A DNA stretch of 24,675 bases, taken from contig MNCI01004047.1 of NCBI GenBank assembly GCA_015680685.1, positions 849 to 25,523 of the forward strand. The letters run 5' to 3'. Positions 9,883 through 17,945 of the stretch are shown here, piece by piece. A program made the position numbers and the translations under genes. Below the pieces are notes generated by a model. That model made no database searches and was not told the origin of the DNA. It saw nothing but the letters and a program-made list of their open reading frames with translations. This stretch comes from Gnetum montanum (Eukaryota; Streptophyta; Gnetopsida; Gnetales; Gnetaceae). The number at the start of each line of letters is the position of its first letter. Position 1 is the stretch's first letter.

Positions 9883-10631
9883 AAAAACTTGTCCTCGAGT
9901 TCCATACAAAATATTGGGATGCTATGGGATTATTGACTCAAAATGAAACTAATGGGATGACATGTGAATGGATCATCATTACAAGACAAGTCAACATTGG
10001 TGTTCATGACAACAAGAGTGAACACTTTATACATTTAACATTAGGCCTCATTTGGTAGCTGAGAGAAAAGAGAGAAGAGAGAAAGAATTTTTGCTGCTGC
10101 CATGCCAAGATTATGCCTTTCGTTGTCCATCCATAAGCGTGCTATCCATCTTTCTCCTTGCATAGTTGCTTTAGCTCCACTCCATTCCAAGTGTTCCTTT
10201 CAGATCCAATCCATTGTTGCATGATTTCCATCTGCACACACAACACAATCTTTATATTAGAAAGGGTAAATGAATCATAATGCAATTGATACCTTGCTTC
10301 GGTGAAAGGTCCATTAGCTAAGTTTTGGTATGGCTGATATGGATCTAGAGATATATAATAGTGGTGACTACTGAAGGTGTAGGGGTTAGGAGAAAATCGA
10401 AAAAATTGGGGCCCCGTACCCCCATGACTAATAGCGAACCTCCGGTAGCGATAGAATTGAGAAAGAAAAAGAACAAGAAAGAAAGATGGAGAAAAAGAGA
10501 CAACTATAGCATCGATGAAATAGATGTTAATATGGAAATGAACAAAATAAAATAGATTGCAAAAATGTTAGGGGAAAGAATATAACTCTTGCACCAAATA
10601 GAAATGTTAGTCGGTCCTCCCCAAAGCAGGC

Positions 10632-10985
10632 TCATGCCCTTAATGCCCTGACAAACCCACATTCAAAGAGTCCATAGGCTCTGGGAATGTCATTTGGAAT
10701 AAGAGTTAAAGTCTTAATAGCAAGAATTAACCAAAAATAAAATAATGCATCAACCAAAATATACACTAATGATACAACCGGCAATGATGTGAACAATGGA
10801 GAGAAGGATGGAGAGAAAAGAGTGGAATGGAATCCCAAGAACAAGGTGGTGTACAACCCCTTGTGTAGTTCATGGTTACTTAGCAGATCCCATTCCAAGT
10901 ATAGCCTCAAACAAACCACTTCCATTGACTTTGCATTAATACATTCGGTCGATCCATCCTCTTGAAGTAACAAGAATGCCTTCAC
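10632..10985 (-). CDS. Unrecognised open frame, doubtful gene
   Basis: This 117-codon frame stays open in a region otherwise full of stops and extends open upstream past 11000. I do not recognise the product. The middle (SLPVVSLVYILVDALFYFWL) is strongly hydrophobic and could be one membrane segment; the N-terminal part is mixed and the C-terminal end is GFVRALRA. It is not part of any retroelement domain I know. It could be a fragment of captured host sequence or a chance open frame. Confidence 0.2.
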   Translation of the reverse strand: MKAFLLLQEDGSTECINAKSMEVVCLRLYLEWDLLSNHELHKGLYTTLFLGFHSTLFSPSFSPLFTSLPVVSLVYILVDALFYFWLILAIKTLTLIPNDIPRAYGLFECGFVRALRA

Positions 10986-11081
10986 CCAAGAGTCACTATC
11001 ATTCCAACGAAATAAGGAGGAGAGAATGGGAAGCGAGAAGGGCCTTAGTTAGAGGGAACATTTTTATTTTAGTTCCATAAC

Positions 11082-11226
11082 CAGTGCTTGTAGCCCAAAT
11101 GGTTATTTCTTCTAAGGGGTGTGCTTTGAATTCTCACTTTTTCTCTCTTTTTTTTATGTGTTTATACATGAGAACCACACCATGCAAATACTTTGTTATT
11201 TTTATTTGCTTAGCTTCCCGATAATT
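11082..11226 (+). mobile_element. Possible tRNA-derived SINE head
   Basis: TAGCCCAAATGG (11091-11102) fits an RNA polymerase III A box. GCTTTGAATTC (11123-11133) is a weaker B box 32 bases downstream, a spacing typical of tRNA-related SINE heads. It is followed by a T-rich stretch and then the assembly gap, so the tail cannot be seen. Confidence 0.4.
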
Positions 11227-11462
11227 NNNNNNNNNNNNNNNNNNNNNNNNNNNNNNNNNNNNNNNNNNNNNNNNNNNNNNNNNNNNNNNNNNNNNNNNNN
11301 NNNNNNNNNNNNNNNNNNNNNNNNNNNNNNNNNNNNNNNNNNNNNNNNNNNNNNNNNNNNNNNNNNNNNNNNNNNNNNNNNNNNNNNNNNNNNNNNNNNN
11401 NNNNNNNNNNNNNNNNNNNNNNNNNNNNNNNNNNNNNNNNNNNNNNNNNNNNNNNNNNNNNN
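11227..11462. other. Assembly gap (236 N)
   Basis: A continuous run of N. The true length and content are unknown. It lies inside the unassigned E2 segment. Confidence 1.
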
Positions 11463-11515
11463 AGTTCATACCATCATGAAGAACACTTATTAGTGACAAA
11501 CTTACAAGATGGGTA

Positions 11516-11534
11516 ACACACACACACACACACA
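11516..11534. repeat. AC microsatellite
   Basis: A perfect alternating AC tract of 19 bases, followed by A-rich sequence. Confidence 0.95.
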
Positions 11535-11689
11535 ATGAAAAAGGTATAAATGATGTTGTAAAAAAAATAAGAAAACTTAAAGAAATTTGTAAAACAAAAA
11601 TGTGTAAAAAAATGCGTAAACCAAAAATGTGTAAGACAAAAACTTAAAAAGAACTGAGAGCCCCAAATGATTTATCATAGGTGGTCATC

Positions 11690-11705
11690 ACCCCCATGAC
11701 TGAAT
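11690..11705. repeat. Second copy of polypurine-tract-like direct repeat
   Basis: Identical to 9867-9882 over 16 bases. In the element's sense it reads through GTCATGGGGGT and on into GATGACC, faintly like a polypurine tract plus LTR start. Confidence 0.85.
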
Positions 11706-12022
11706 GGAAAGGGAGAGATCCAAAATAATAAACGCTTATTTGAATTTCTTAGAAGTGTCCAACTTGTCCCAATTGACGTTCTTAGATTAAGGGGTGGAAG
11801 TCGATGACGCTCATATTCCAATGTATCTATGCCTTCGTTATGGGCATGAGTTGTTCCCCCAGTTTGTTCCATGCATGTTAATTGGTTTCTCTTCCGTTTA
11901 GCTATCAACTACGAGGTGTCCTCTTGTTGAGTGGTTGCTACATACAGGCATCTTTCAATGTTATCCTCTAGTGCATACCAGTTACATGCAAGAAATGTTA
12001 AACTTTGCATCACCCATGATTC
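11706..12022 (-). other. Linker downstream of E2 protease
   Basis: The minus strand encodes a decayed continuation of the polyprotein. The piece AKRKRNQLTC near 11890 resembles the E1 linker near 3300. A 77-codon frame (11675-11908) ends at the direct repeat. No catalytic domain is present. Confidence 0.45.
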
Positions 12023-12586
12023 CTACATGTCATCACACTCTGAGTCATTGTATGTGATGCATGGAACTTTCTTCTTCTCAATATTTCCATAAATATTTAC
12101 CTTAGATATCTCCAAGGAAAGATCGCAGATCCCTAGGCATGCATCAATTGTGCTCAGCCATGCCCTTCCCATTATAATTGGGAAGTCCCCTTCATTGTTG
12201 TTGATCTCTATCACCAGGAAATCAACTGGGAATGACCAACCACACACAGTGATAACGATGTCCTCCACCAATCCCAAGGGAATGGTGATGGACTGGTCAG
12301 CCAGATCTAGTTGAATGTTTCTCTTCTTAAGTTGGGATAGGTTCCAGGCTTGATACATTTCTCGTGATATTAAGTTGACTCCGGAACCTGAGTCAAGAAG
12401 AGCCTTATGAGGTTCAATCTCAGCGACTTGGAGGTAGATTAAGGGACTTCTAGGATCAAATAGTTTCCTTGGAAGGTGTCCTACCTTGATCCAATCGGTT
12501 ATAGTATGTGTTAACATGACCGTATGCGTTAAGCTCTGTTGTTGGACTGACAGGTGATCCGAAGCCTTATGTGTTGACTCAACCAC
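12023..12586 (-). pseudogene. Retropepsin-type protease (E2), nearly intact
   Basis: A 187-codon open frame. KALLDSGSGVNLIS carries the DSG active-site triad, followed by ITIPLGLVEDIVITVCGW, the hydrophobic FLVI strand and IIMGRAWLS, the equivalent of the flap and ILGRPWL region of gypsy proteases. It would cleave the Gag polyprotein. It is in a different frame from gag (overlap about 12529-12586), which suggests a frameshift mutation or ribosomal shift. The domain itself is unbroken, but its element lacks pol and gag has stops, so it is called a pseudogene. Confidence 0.85.
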
Positions 12587-15036
12587 TTGTGGTGGTGAGA
12601 GCTTGTCTGGGCTTTTGGTTCTGAGAAAGGTCTTCTCCTTTTACAATTGTCAAAACCAGTAGTGGGTTGAAGATTTACAGCTCTCGTAGCATTACATTGT
12701 TGCGGTTGAGTGGGGAGTTCTCCTTGCATTGTTGGAGCAAGAGGTATGGAAACTACTGATGAAAGAGGTGCATATGGATTAGGAGGATGGTATGGGTGTG
12801 GAGCATCTCCTGGAGGAGAAGGAGTCCTTCTAAAGTACTCCCAAACTTGGTAGTAACATTGGGAAGTTGTGTGACCCATGGAGTCACTTAGAGAAATTGG
12901 CTGCTGCACGTAGTATCCATATGGGTCTAGTTGCCGGTAAGGGTACTATTGTTTCAACGGTGGCATCCCCCATGATTGTGGGTATTGCCACTGTTGATGT
13001 TGTCCAATGGGTTGTGGTGGAGTTCCACTTGGATAGTACGTCAATGGTTGGTGGAACTGTCTTGGGTTACCTTGAGGATAAGGTAACCTTCAGGGTGTCT
13101 GCCATCTGTTAAGTCTCGGGTTGAGTGCATACACCCCAAACTCTTGTAGATGTGAGATGATTGGACAACATCCCTTAGGATGGTCATATCGGCAGATCTC
13201 ACATCCACCATCATTGTCTATGTTTGAGTCCAGAAGCTCATCAAAGATAGTTATTTTCCCCTTACCCTTGTCATGTGCAAGGCCTGAATCTCTCCGCTTT
13301 TTCTTGTCCTTGTCACTACTTCGTTCCTCCTTAGATTCCTCTACAATTTTCAGGACATTTTTAATTTTGTTGTCTAAGGAGCTCCATACTTCATCTACCT
13401 TAGCTGATACTTCCGTTGCTAGCTTTTGAAGTGGCAAGATTTTTCTATTCACCAACTCTTCGAGTGGTGACTCATCCTCTTCATTGCAAAATCTCACTCC
13501 CTTCTTTTGGAGAGAGGGATCACAGTTATATTCTTCCGCACTTTTCCTTTTTTGTAGCTCCCCTTTTTCTTTGGCTACTTGCTCCAACAAGTGATGAATT
13601 TCATGGAATCTAAGTTCTGATAGTCTCCCTTGAGCATAAGTCCCAAGGGTTCTCCTAGTTTCATACCTTAGCCCATCTACGAGATTGTGAAGTTGATCCT
13701 GTTGTACATAACCATGGCCCGGGCAACGATGTAACAATGCATAGTAGCAGTCCATGGTAGCATCCAAGGGTTCATGAGTACCTTGCTTCCATCCTTGGAT
13801 CTTCTTACGCAAGTTAGACACTCTAGAGTATGTTTGATATTTATCATTGAGTTCTAACATCGTACTCCACCTCTTGATGGTTTTTGGTTCTAAGGACCGG
13901 TACCAACTCTCTACTTCCTTTATGAGTGTCCTAGGAAACAACTTCAATTTCTGCAACTCATTTTCTATGTTTTTCAAGGTGCAGGCATCATGGAATGCTT
14001 GTAAATGATTTTGCGGATCAGCATTGTATCCCCCTTCAAATCGTGGAATTTTATTCATGTCTAAGCACTTGATCCAGCTATCCTTTTGATGCCTTCTTGG
14101 TATTCTCACAGCCTCCATTATATCCATCACGCTTTGGATGGCAAGTAGGGGTTCGTCATGATCATCTCTTTCATGAAGTCTATGATGTCTACGTTGTTCC
14201 CTACTTTTCCTTCTTTCATGCCTTGATTCTCTTGACTGCCCTCGTCCTCTCTCTCGACTCTCTCGTCGAGGTCTCTCATTTTTCTTACCCCTATCCTCAT
14301 CGTTATGCTCTTGATGACTATGCCCTGATGTGGAAGGAGAGGGTGAACAATGTGATGAAGGTGAAGAATAAGGAGAACCATCGCCATGACGATGTTTCTT
14401 ACCTTCTCTTCTGTGGCTTTAGCCCTGATCGCGATGACGATCTGAGTGCCCGTCCTTGTCATGTATTCTTGTTCCCTCAGTGAACAGTTGGCATTCACGG
14501 GGATCAGAACTAGTGTTGTGTATCATGGAGCATAGGTTCTGATACCCCACCTCCTCACTATCGTTAGGAGGGGGAACATCATTTGATGAAGAACCCATTA
14601 TAAGTGGTTCACCATCTCCAATTTCACTTAGGACGTGTGAGACCCCTTTGCCCTTCAACAATGTATGGTGGCTCTCCTTCCTTGAGTTCCTTATACATTG
14701 TGCTATTGTGGGATGGTAATCCCTTGTGTCAAAGTCTTCTGCAACGTACTCAATGTATAGTTGTGTCATGCCGATCTGTGCCAAAGCATGGAGGAGCATG
14801 TTGGGGACTGCATGATCTGGAGGTAACACTATGTTACCTTGCAAGTCTCTCCAGTGCATCTATTCATCCTGATGAAGGATAAAAGTAAAATTAGGTATAT
14901 ACTCATCGGGATGGGTATATACAACTCGGTATTGCTAAGGAACTAGTAGATTTTGGTTATGTTTTGTAGACTGCCGACTGTTTCTTGTATGATCCCTAGG
15001 TGGTGTAATGCTCTTGTGAGAAGAAGAAGAAGACAT
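12529..15036 (-). pseudogene. gag pseudogene (E2)
   Basis: The ATG at 15036 opens MSSSSSHKSITPPRD, and one frame continues to 12529 with about five stops. In order: the N-terminal block YRVVYTHPDEY, a TAG (14860-14862) after FILHQDE, a region with HALAQIGM, then an Arg/Ser/His-rich stretch (about 14150-14420) and the gag domain (13500-14100; IPRFEGGYNADPQNHL, LKLFPRTLIKEVESWY, LLHRCPGHGY). A helical KE-rich part follows, then a CCHC-like knuckle at 13165-13203 (CEICRYDHPKGCC) and a proline/glutamine/tyrosine-rich tail (YYPSGTPPQP, HPPNPYAP). It would form the particle and bind RNA. The gag domain portion (13090-14130) is open for 346 codons. Confidence 0.9.
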
Positions 15037-15161
15037 TGTGTCTTATTCGGTGTGCTGATTAACCATTATATAAATTTTTGTTTAATTAACACTAAGGTTC
15101 ATTTAAGCTCCCAATGATGTGGATAATCTCCTATGTTCTACTTAGCGCACAAACACTTAGT

Positions 15162-15178
15162 CCCTGGCAATGGTGCCA
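15162..15178 (-). other. Primer-binding site (tRNA-Asp type), E2
   Basis: In sense this reads TGGCACCATTGCCAGGG. The complement of the plant tRNA-Asp 3' end is TGGCGCCGTTGCCGGGG, so 14 of 17 bases match and all three differences are G to A at CpG. It is one base inside the LTR edge at 15180. Confidence 0.92.
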
Positions 15179-15897
15179 ATGATGAGTGGTGAGGTACCCC
15201 TACACTCAACCATACGAATATGAGCGTTACACGCACGATCAGGTTGAACTCCGCAAACTAAGTGCCTACACGCCTTATGGAAAACTTAAGGTTAATTATT
15301 TGTTGTCTTCCCAGACTTACTTGTATTTGTCACGGTGTATGGTTAAGTAAGTCTGAGGTATATTATTTTTATAGCTTTTCTGTTTTATCTCCTATGCTGA
15401 CAAGGTGAAGGGTGAAGAGACTAGTGACTAACTTTAACTAACTAACTAAGCCTTAATTACCCTAGCATCAGCATCCGTTCCCACTTACCATTCACACCCT
15501 AAACCAATGCAACCTTGGTTACCAAATGCTAGTCGTTGCTAGGATCACCAAGTGTAACACACGTGCTCGAAGCGGTCGTACTGAGGCACTTAACTAGGAG
15601 AGAAGGGTTAAGAGAGATTTAATAACTAATAAAGGATTTAAATGATAAACGATAAGTAACAATAAATAAAAGTCCTATTTAGCCTATTCCATGCACTACA
15701 AGGTTTATCCAAGAAGTTCATCTCTGTTGCCATACACAAATATGTGTTCAGGTACAATATTTGCTCGAATAAAGATCTGTTCACTTTGGAGCTCCTACTG
15801 TGAGCACATGAAAAATATTCTATCTCTAGAGGGATCAAAATGCCAGATTTTCGCTACGGTCTAGCCCTAGAATGAGAAACAAGGGAGAGCCGTCTCT

Positions 15898-15905
15898 TAT
15901 TTATA
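15898..15905 (-). promoter_or_regulatory. LTR TATA box of E2 5' LTR
   Basis: TATAAATA in sense followed by AGAGACGG. As the 5' LTR box, this is the one that would have driven E2 transcription. Confidence 0.6.
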
Positions 15906-15917
15906 GATTTGACGATG

Positions 15918-16020
15918 CACTGCGATATCACGTACATGATATCGCAGGGGAAGACGCGATATCGCAACGGATGCGATATCGCGGGAGATGCGATATTGCA
16001 GTGGACGCGATATCGCGTCC
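15918..16020. repeat. GATATC palindrome array in E2 5' LTR
   Basis: Cores are GCGATATCAC, ATGATATCGC, GCGATATCGC (three times) and GCGATATTGC. Spacers are of the type GGGGAAGAC, AACGGAT and GGGAGAT. It keeps more intact GCGATATCGC units than the 3' LTR copy. Confidence 0.8.
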
Positions 16021-16025
16021 CATCA

Positions 16026-16030
16026 CATAG
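16026..16030. repeat. Target duplication of E2, right (CATAG)
   Basis: Directly follows the 5' LTR of E2. Counting one copy of the pentamer rejoins the LINE reading frame with the part left of 9024. Confidence 0.75.
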
Positions 16031-16975
16031 GATATGAGTAGATGTAATGAATTAGCATAAGCTCTTTTCTTCTAAAGGTAATAAGTCATATTCACATAAC
16101 ATTGAGTAAGGTGTTTACATCTTTAACTTTAACACATTGAGAAGAAATTTTTTTCTGCTTTTTCAATATCTTTCTAAAGTTTAGCACTAAGTTCAGGTCC
16201 CTTAACATCATATCTATATAATATAATAGGATAGATGATATTCTAAAAATCTTTTTTTCTAATATTCCAAGCTTAGAGTCTAAAACCCTTACACTTTTTT
16301 TTGAAACCATATAGAGCCTTAAAGCCTTATACTATTCTTTCTTGATGGTCATTCTTCGCATATAATTTTTTGTATAAATGAGATACAAATATCTAAAATA
16401 TTCTATTATTTAGACATTAGTATCTTCAAAAGAAAAGTTATAATAAGTATTTCCTATACCTCAAATCATCAATTTGGTTTTATCCACATACACTTGAAGA
16501 CCAAAAGAATAATAATAATTTTCTAAAATTTGTAACCTATTTTGTATACCTTCTATAGTTGTGGAGATCAAGATATTAGCATCTACATATAAAGAAAGAT
16601 TTACTTCTTGGAATCCAATTTTAATATCATGACTATCTTGTTCATTACAAACCATTCCAACATTTTATCAATAAGTAGAATTAGAGCATAATTAGAATTA
16701 AGTAAGTTTGTCCACTTTCTTCATTTTATCAATAAAGATACCAAAGAGAGTTGAAGAAAATGGACAACCTTACTAACTTCAATTTTTCTTTAGAATAAAA
16801 TTTTTTTCTCTAAATTACTATCTATAATTTTATTAATCACCTCCTCATACATTTTTTAAGTTATTTCTAATAAATATGAAGGGAGACTAATTTTATGCAA
16901 GTAAAATGATAGTTTTATGCAAATCACTAAATCATATGCTTTTGTAAAATCAAGAAAACAAATAAAAATAATTTT

Positions 16976-16980
16976 ATTAT
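16976..16980. repeat. Target duplication, left (ATTAT)
   Basis: ATTAT precedes the solo LTR and is repeated at 17771-17775 directly after it. Five bases is the usual Ty3/gypsy duplication length. Confidence 0.85.
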
Positions 16981-17043
16981 TGATGAGTCATGTTCTGACA
17001 TGCTCCAATATCAGATACCCAATATCGAAGCCCAGGATGCGTT

Positions 17044-17057
17044 ATTGGATATCCAAT
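17044..17057. repeat. Palindrome in solo LTR U3
   Basis: ATTGGATATCCAAT is a perfect 14-base palindrome. CCAATATC units around it (17003-17060) form this LTR's version of the U3 array. Confidence 0.75.
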
Positions 17058-17078
17058 ATCACAGGGTATATGCTGGCC

Positions 17079-17085
17079 TATAAAT
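17079..17085 (+). promoter_or_regulatory. Solo LTR TATA box
   Basis: TATAAAT in the context GGCCTATAAATGTAGC, just downstream of the palindrome cluster, as in the sister LTRs. Confidence 0.5.
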
Positions 17086-17234
17086 GTAGCACTCAGGCTC
17101 ACAATTTTCATATTAGTTTTTATCATAGTTAGCAAAAATCTTACAATTTGTTTTCTCCAAAGTTAGAATATTTTTTAAGTACCCGCAAATCTTTTTTCGA
17201 ACACTGATGTACCTAAGCATAGCAGTGTGATGAG

Positions 17235-17240
17235 AATAAA
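17235..17240 (+). terminator. Solo LTR polyadenylation signal
   Basis: AATAAA about 155 bases after the TATA box, matching the TATA-to-signal spacing in the other LTRs. Confidence 0.45.
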
Positions 17241-17770
17241 AATGAATCCTTTTGATCATCCTTGCTGAGAATAGATTAATGTTTCCTTGATGCATTTAAT
17301 ATTCATGCACTTTAATTAAACAATTAATTCCTAGTTGTTAATGAACACAAGCATGACCTCCTTGGGCATACATGTAGCACTTGCTAACCTAGAAACACTT
17401 AATGTTTGGTAATCTAGCAAGGCTATATGTGTTCAAGATGTGTCCAAGAAAGTGGGATGAGTACTTGCGCTAGGCTAGCTAGGAAGTAGATAAATTAGAT
17501 CCTAAATTACTCTACCTTTCATTATTGTTATAGGTGATTAAACTTACAAAACATAAAATGATAAAAATCATGTGTCTCAATTACACTTAAACCATATCCT
17601 TAAGCTTCACAAGTGGATTTGGGAAGACAACGAACATTCTTAACGACCATCTCACTTCCTAGAGGAACTAGTGCACTGGAGAACTATAGGTCCATGGAAT
17701 TCAACCGGATCATGCATGAACACCTTAGTGATTCGTATGGTTGGGTGTAGGGGTACCTCGCCACTCATCA

Positions 17771-17775
17771 ATTAT
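17771..17775. repeat. Target duplication, right (ATTAT)
   Basis: The second copy of the duplication made by the LTR element insertion. The LINE frame resumes across it. Confidence 0.85.
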
Positions 17776-17945
17776 AATTTTTTGCAAACTCCATGTAGTG
17801 ACTAAGAGTAAGTAAGTGATCAATAGTGAAGTGATTTTATCTAAAACCTACTTAACATCATACCCTAACCTAATTGGTTCTCTTTTCTAGTAAAGTGCCC
17901 AACAACTTAGCAAAAATATTTCCTTCATATCTAGGCAACATAGGA
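17771..17945 (-). pseudogene. LINE RT N-terminal fragment
   Basis: The minus strand reads FAKLLGTLLEKRTN, then after stops GFRxNHFTIDHLLTLSHYM, then KNYNK. This matches the LINE RT stretch in which a GFR...STIDH motif precedes motif A. It runs in frame into IIFICFLDF on the far side of the solo LTR. Similarity stops near 17945. Confidence 0.78.

Larger units (their letters stand above)
9883..11689. other. Unassigned 1.8-kb segment inside E2
   Basis: This stretch occupies the place where pol should be but shows no RT, RNase H or integrase similarity on either strand. It contains a purine-rich stretch (10064-10090), a third polypurine-tract-like motif (10417-10429), an open frame of unknown nature on the minus strand (10632-10985), a tRNA-like SINE head (11082 onward), the N gap, an AC microsatellite and A-rich repeats with AAAAATGTGTAA (11577-11645). 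It is bounded by the 16-base direct repeats at 9867-9882 and 11690-11705. It may be captured or inserted DNA. Confidence 0.6.
9024..16025 (-). mobile_element. Athila-like E2: gag-protease only, pol absent
   Basis: Two LTRs (842 and 846 bp) in the same orientation enclose the primer-binding site, gag and protease. Flanking pentamers are CACAG (9019-9023) and CATAG (16026-16030), a target duplication with one transition. The LTRs differ at about one base in ten over the first 200 by eye, mostly transitions, so the insertion is old. Between protease and 3' LTR there is no RT, RNase H or integrase, only about 2 kb of other sequence and a 236-base gap. It is therefore non-autonomous, by origin or by loss. 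It sits inside a LINE. Confidence 0.88.
15180..16025 (-). repeat. 5' LTR of E2
   Basis: Collinear with 9024-9865, starting TGATGAGTGGTGAGG and ending GCGTCCCATCA. It carries TATAAATA (15898-15905) and the GATATC array. The AATAAA present in the 3' LTR is mutated here. The flanking pentamer is CATAG. Confidence 0.93.
16026..16980 (-). pseudogene. LINE reverse transcriptase fragment
   Basis: Near 16918-16975 the minus strand encodes IIFICFLDFTKAYDLV, motif A of LINE RTs. At 16461-16655 there is FQEVNLSLYVDAN, the YADD motif changed to YVDA, followed by FGLQVYVDKTKLMI. From 16330 down, KALYGFKKKCKG, YPIILYRYDVKG and IEKAEKNFF mark the RT connection region. TPYSMLCEYDLLPLE lies just before 16026. 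LINE RT copies the element's RNA at the nicked target. The altered active site and the stops make it inactive. Confidence 0.85.
16981..17770 (+). mobile_element. Solo LTR, plus orientation, intact target duplication
   Basis: A 790-bp LTR beginning TGATGAGT and ending ACTCATCA (8-base terminal inverted repeats). Its last 30 bases match the complement of the E2 LTR start (GGGGTACCTCGCCACTCATCA-like). Sense features are a palindrome cluster near 17005-17060, TATAAAT at 17079-17085 and AATAAA at 17235-17240. No primer-binding site follows and ATTAT flanks both ends, so it is a solo LTR left by recombination between the LTRs of a former full element. It lies within the LINE RT, between codons for NYNK and IIFICF. 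Confidence 0.9.
8430..17945 (-). mobile_element. LINE remnant, split by two insertions
   Basis: Three minus-strand pieces form one 5'-truncated LINE: 17771-17945 (start of RT), 16026-16980 (RT motif A to connection) and 8430-9023 (C-terminal Cys region). They are separated by a solo LTR (16981-17770) and by E2 (9024-16025). The translation continues in the same frame across both gaps once one copy of each target duplication is counted. No 5' endonuclease is visible beyond 17945, consistent with the usual LINE 5' truncation. Frames contain several stops, so it is a fossil. Confidence 0.85.

Noticed and set aside
11119-11535. Long frames across the N run
   Set aside because: They stay open only because N codons contain no stops.
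10040-11670. DNA transposon with termini GGCCTCATTTGG and CCCCAAATGATT
   Set aside because: The inverted similarity is only about 7 bases with no clear target duplication.
12867-14882. Plus-strand frames opposite the E2 gag
   Set aside because: They are antisense to a clear gag reading frame and show no domain.
16092-16310. 72-codon minus-strand frame as a separate gene
   Set aside because: The LINE RT connection region reads in another frame over the same bases with better similarity.
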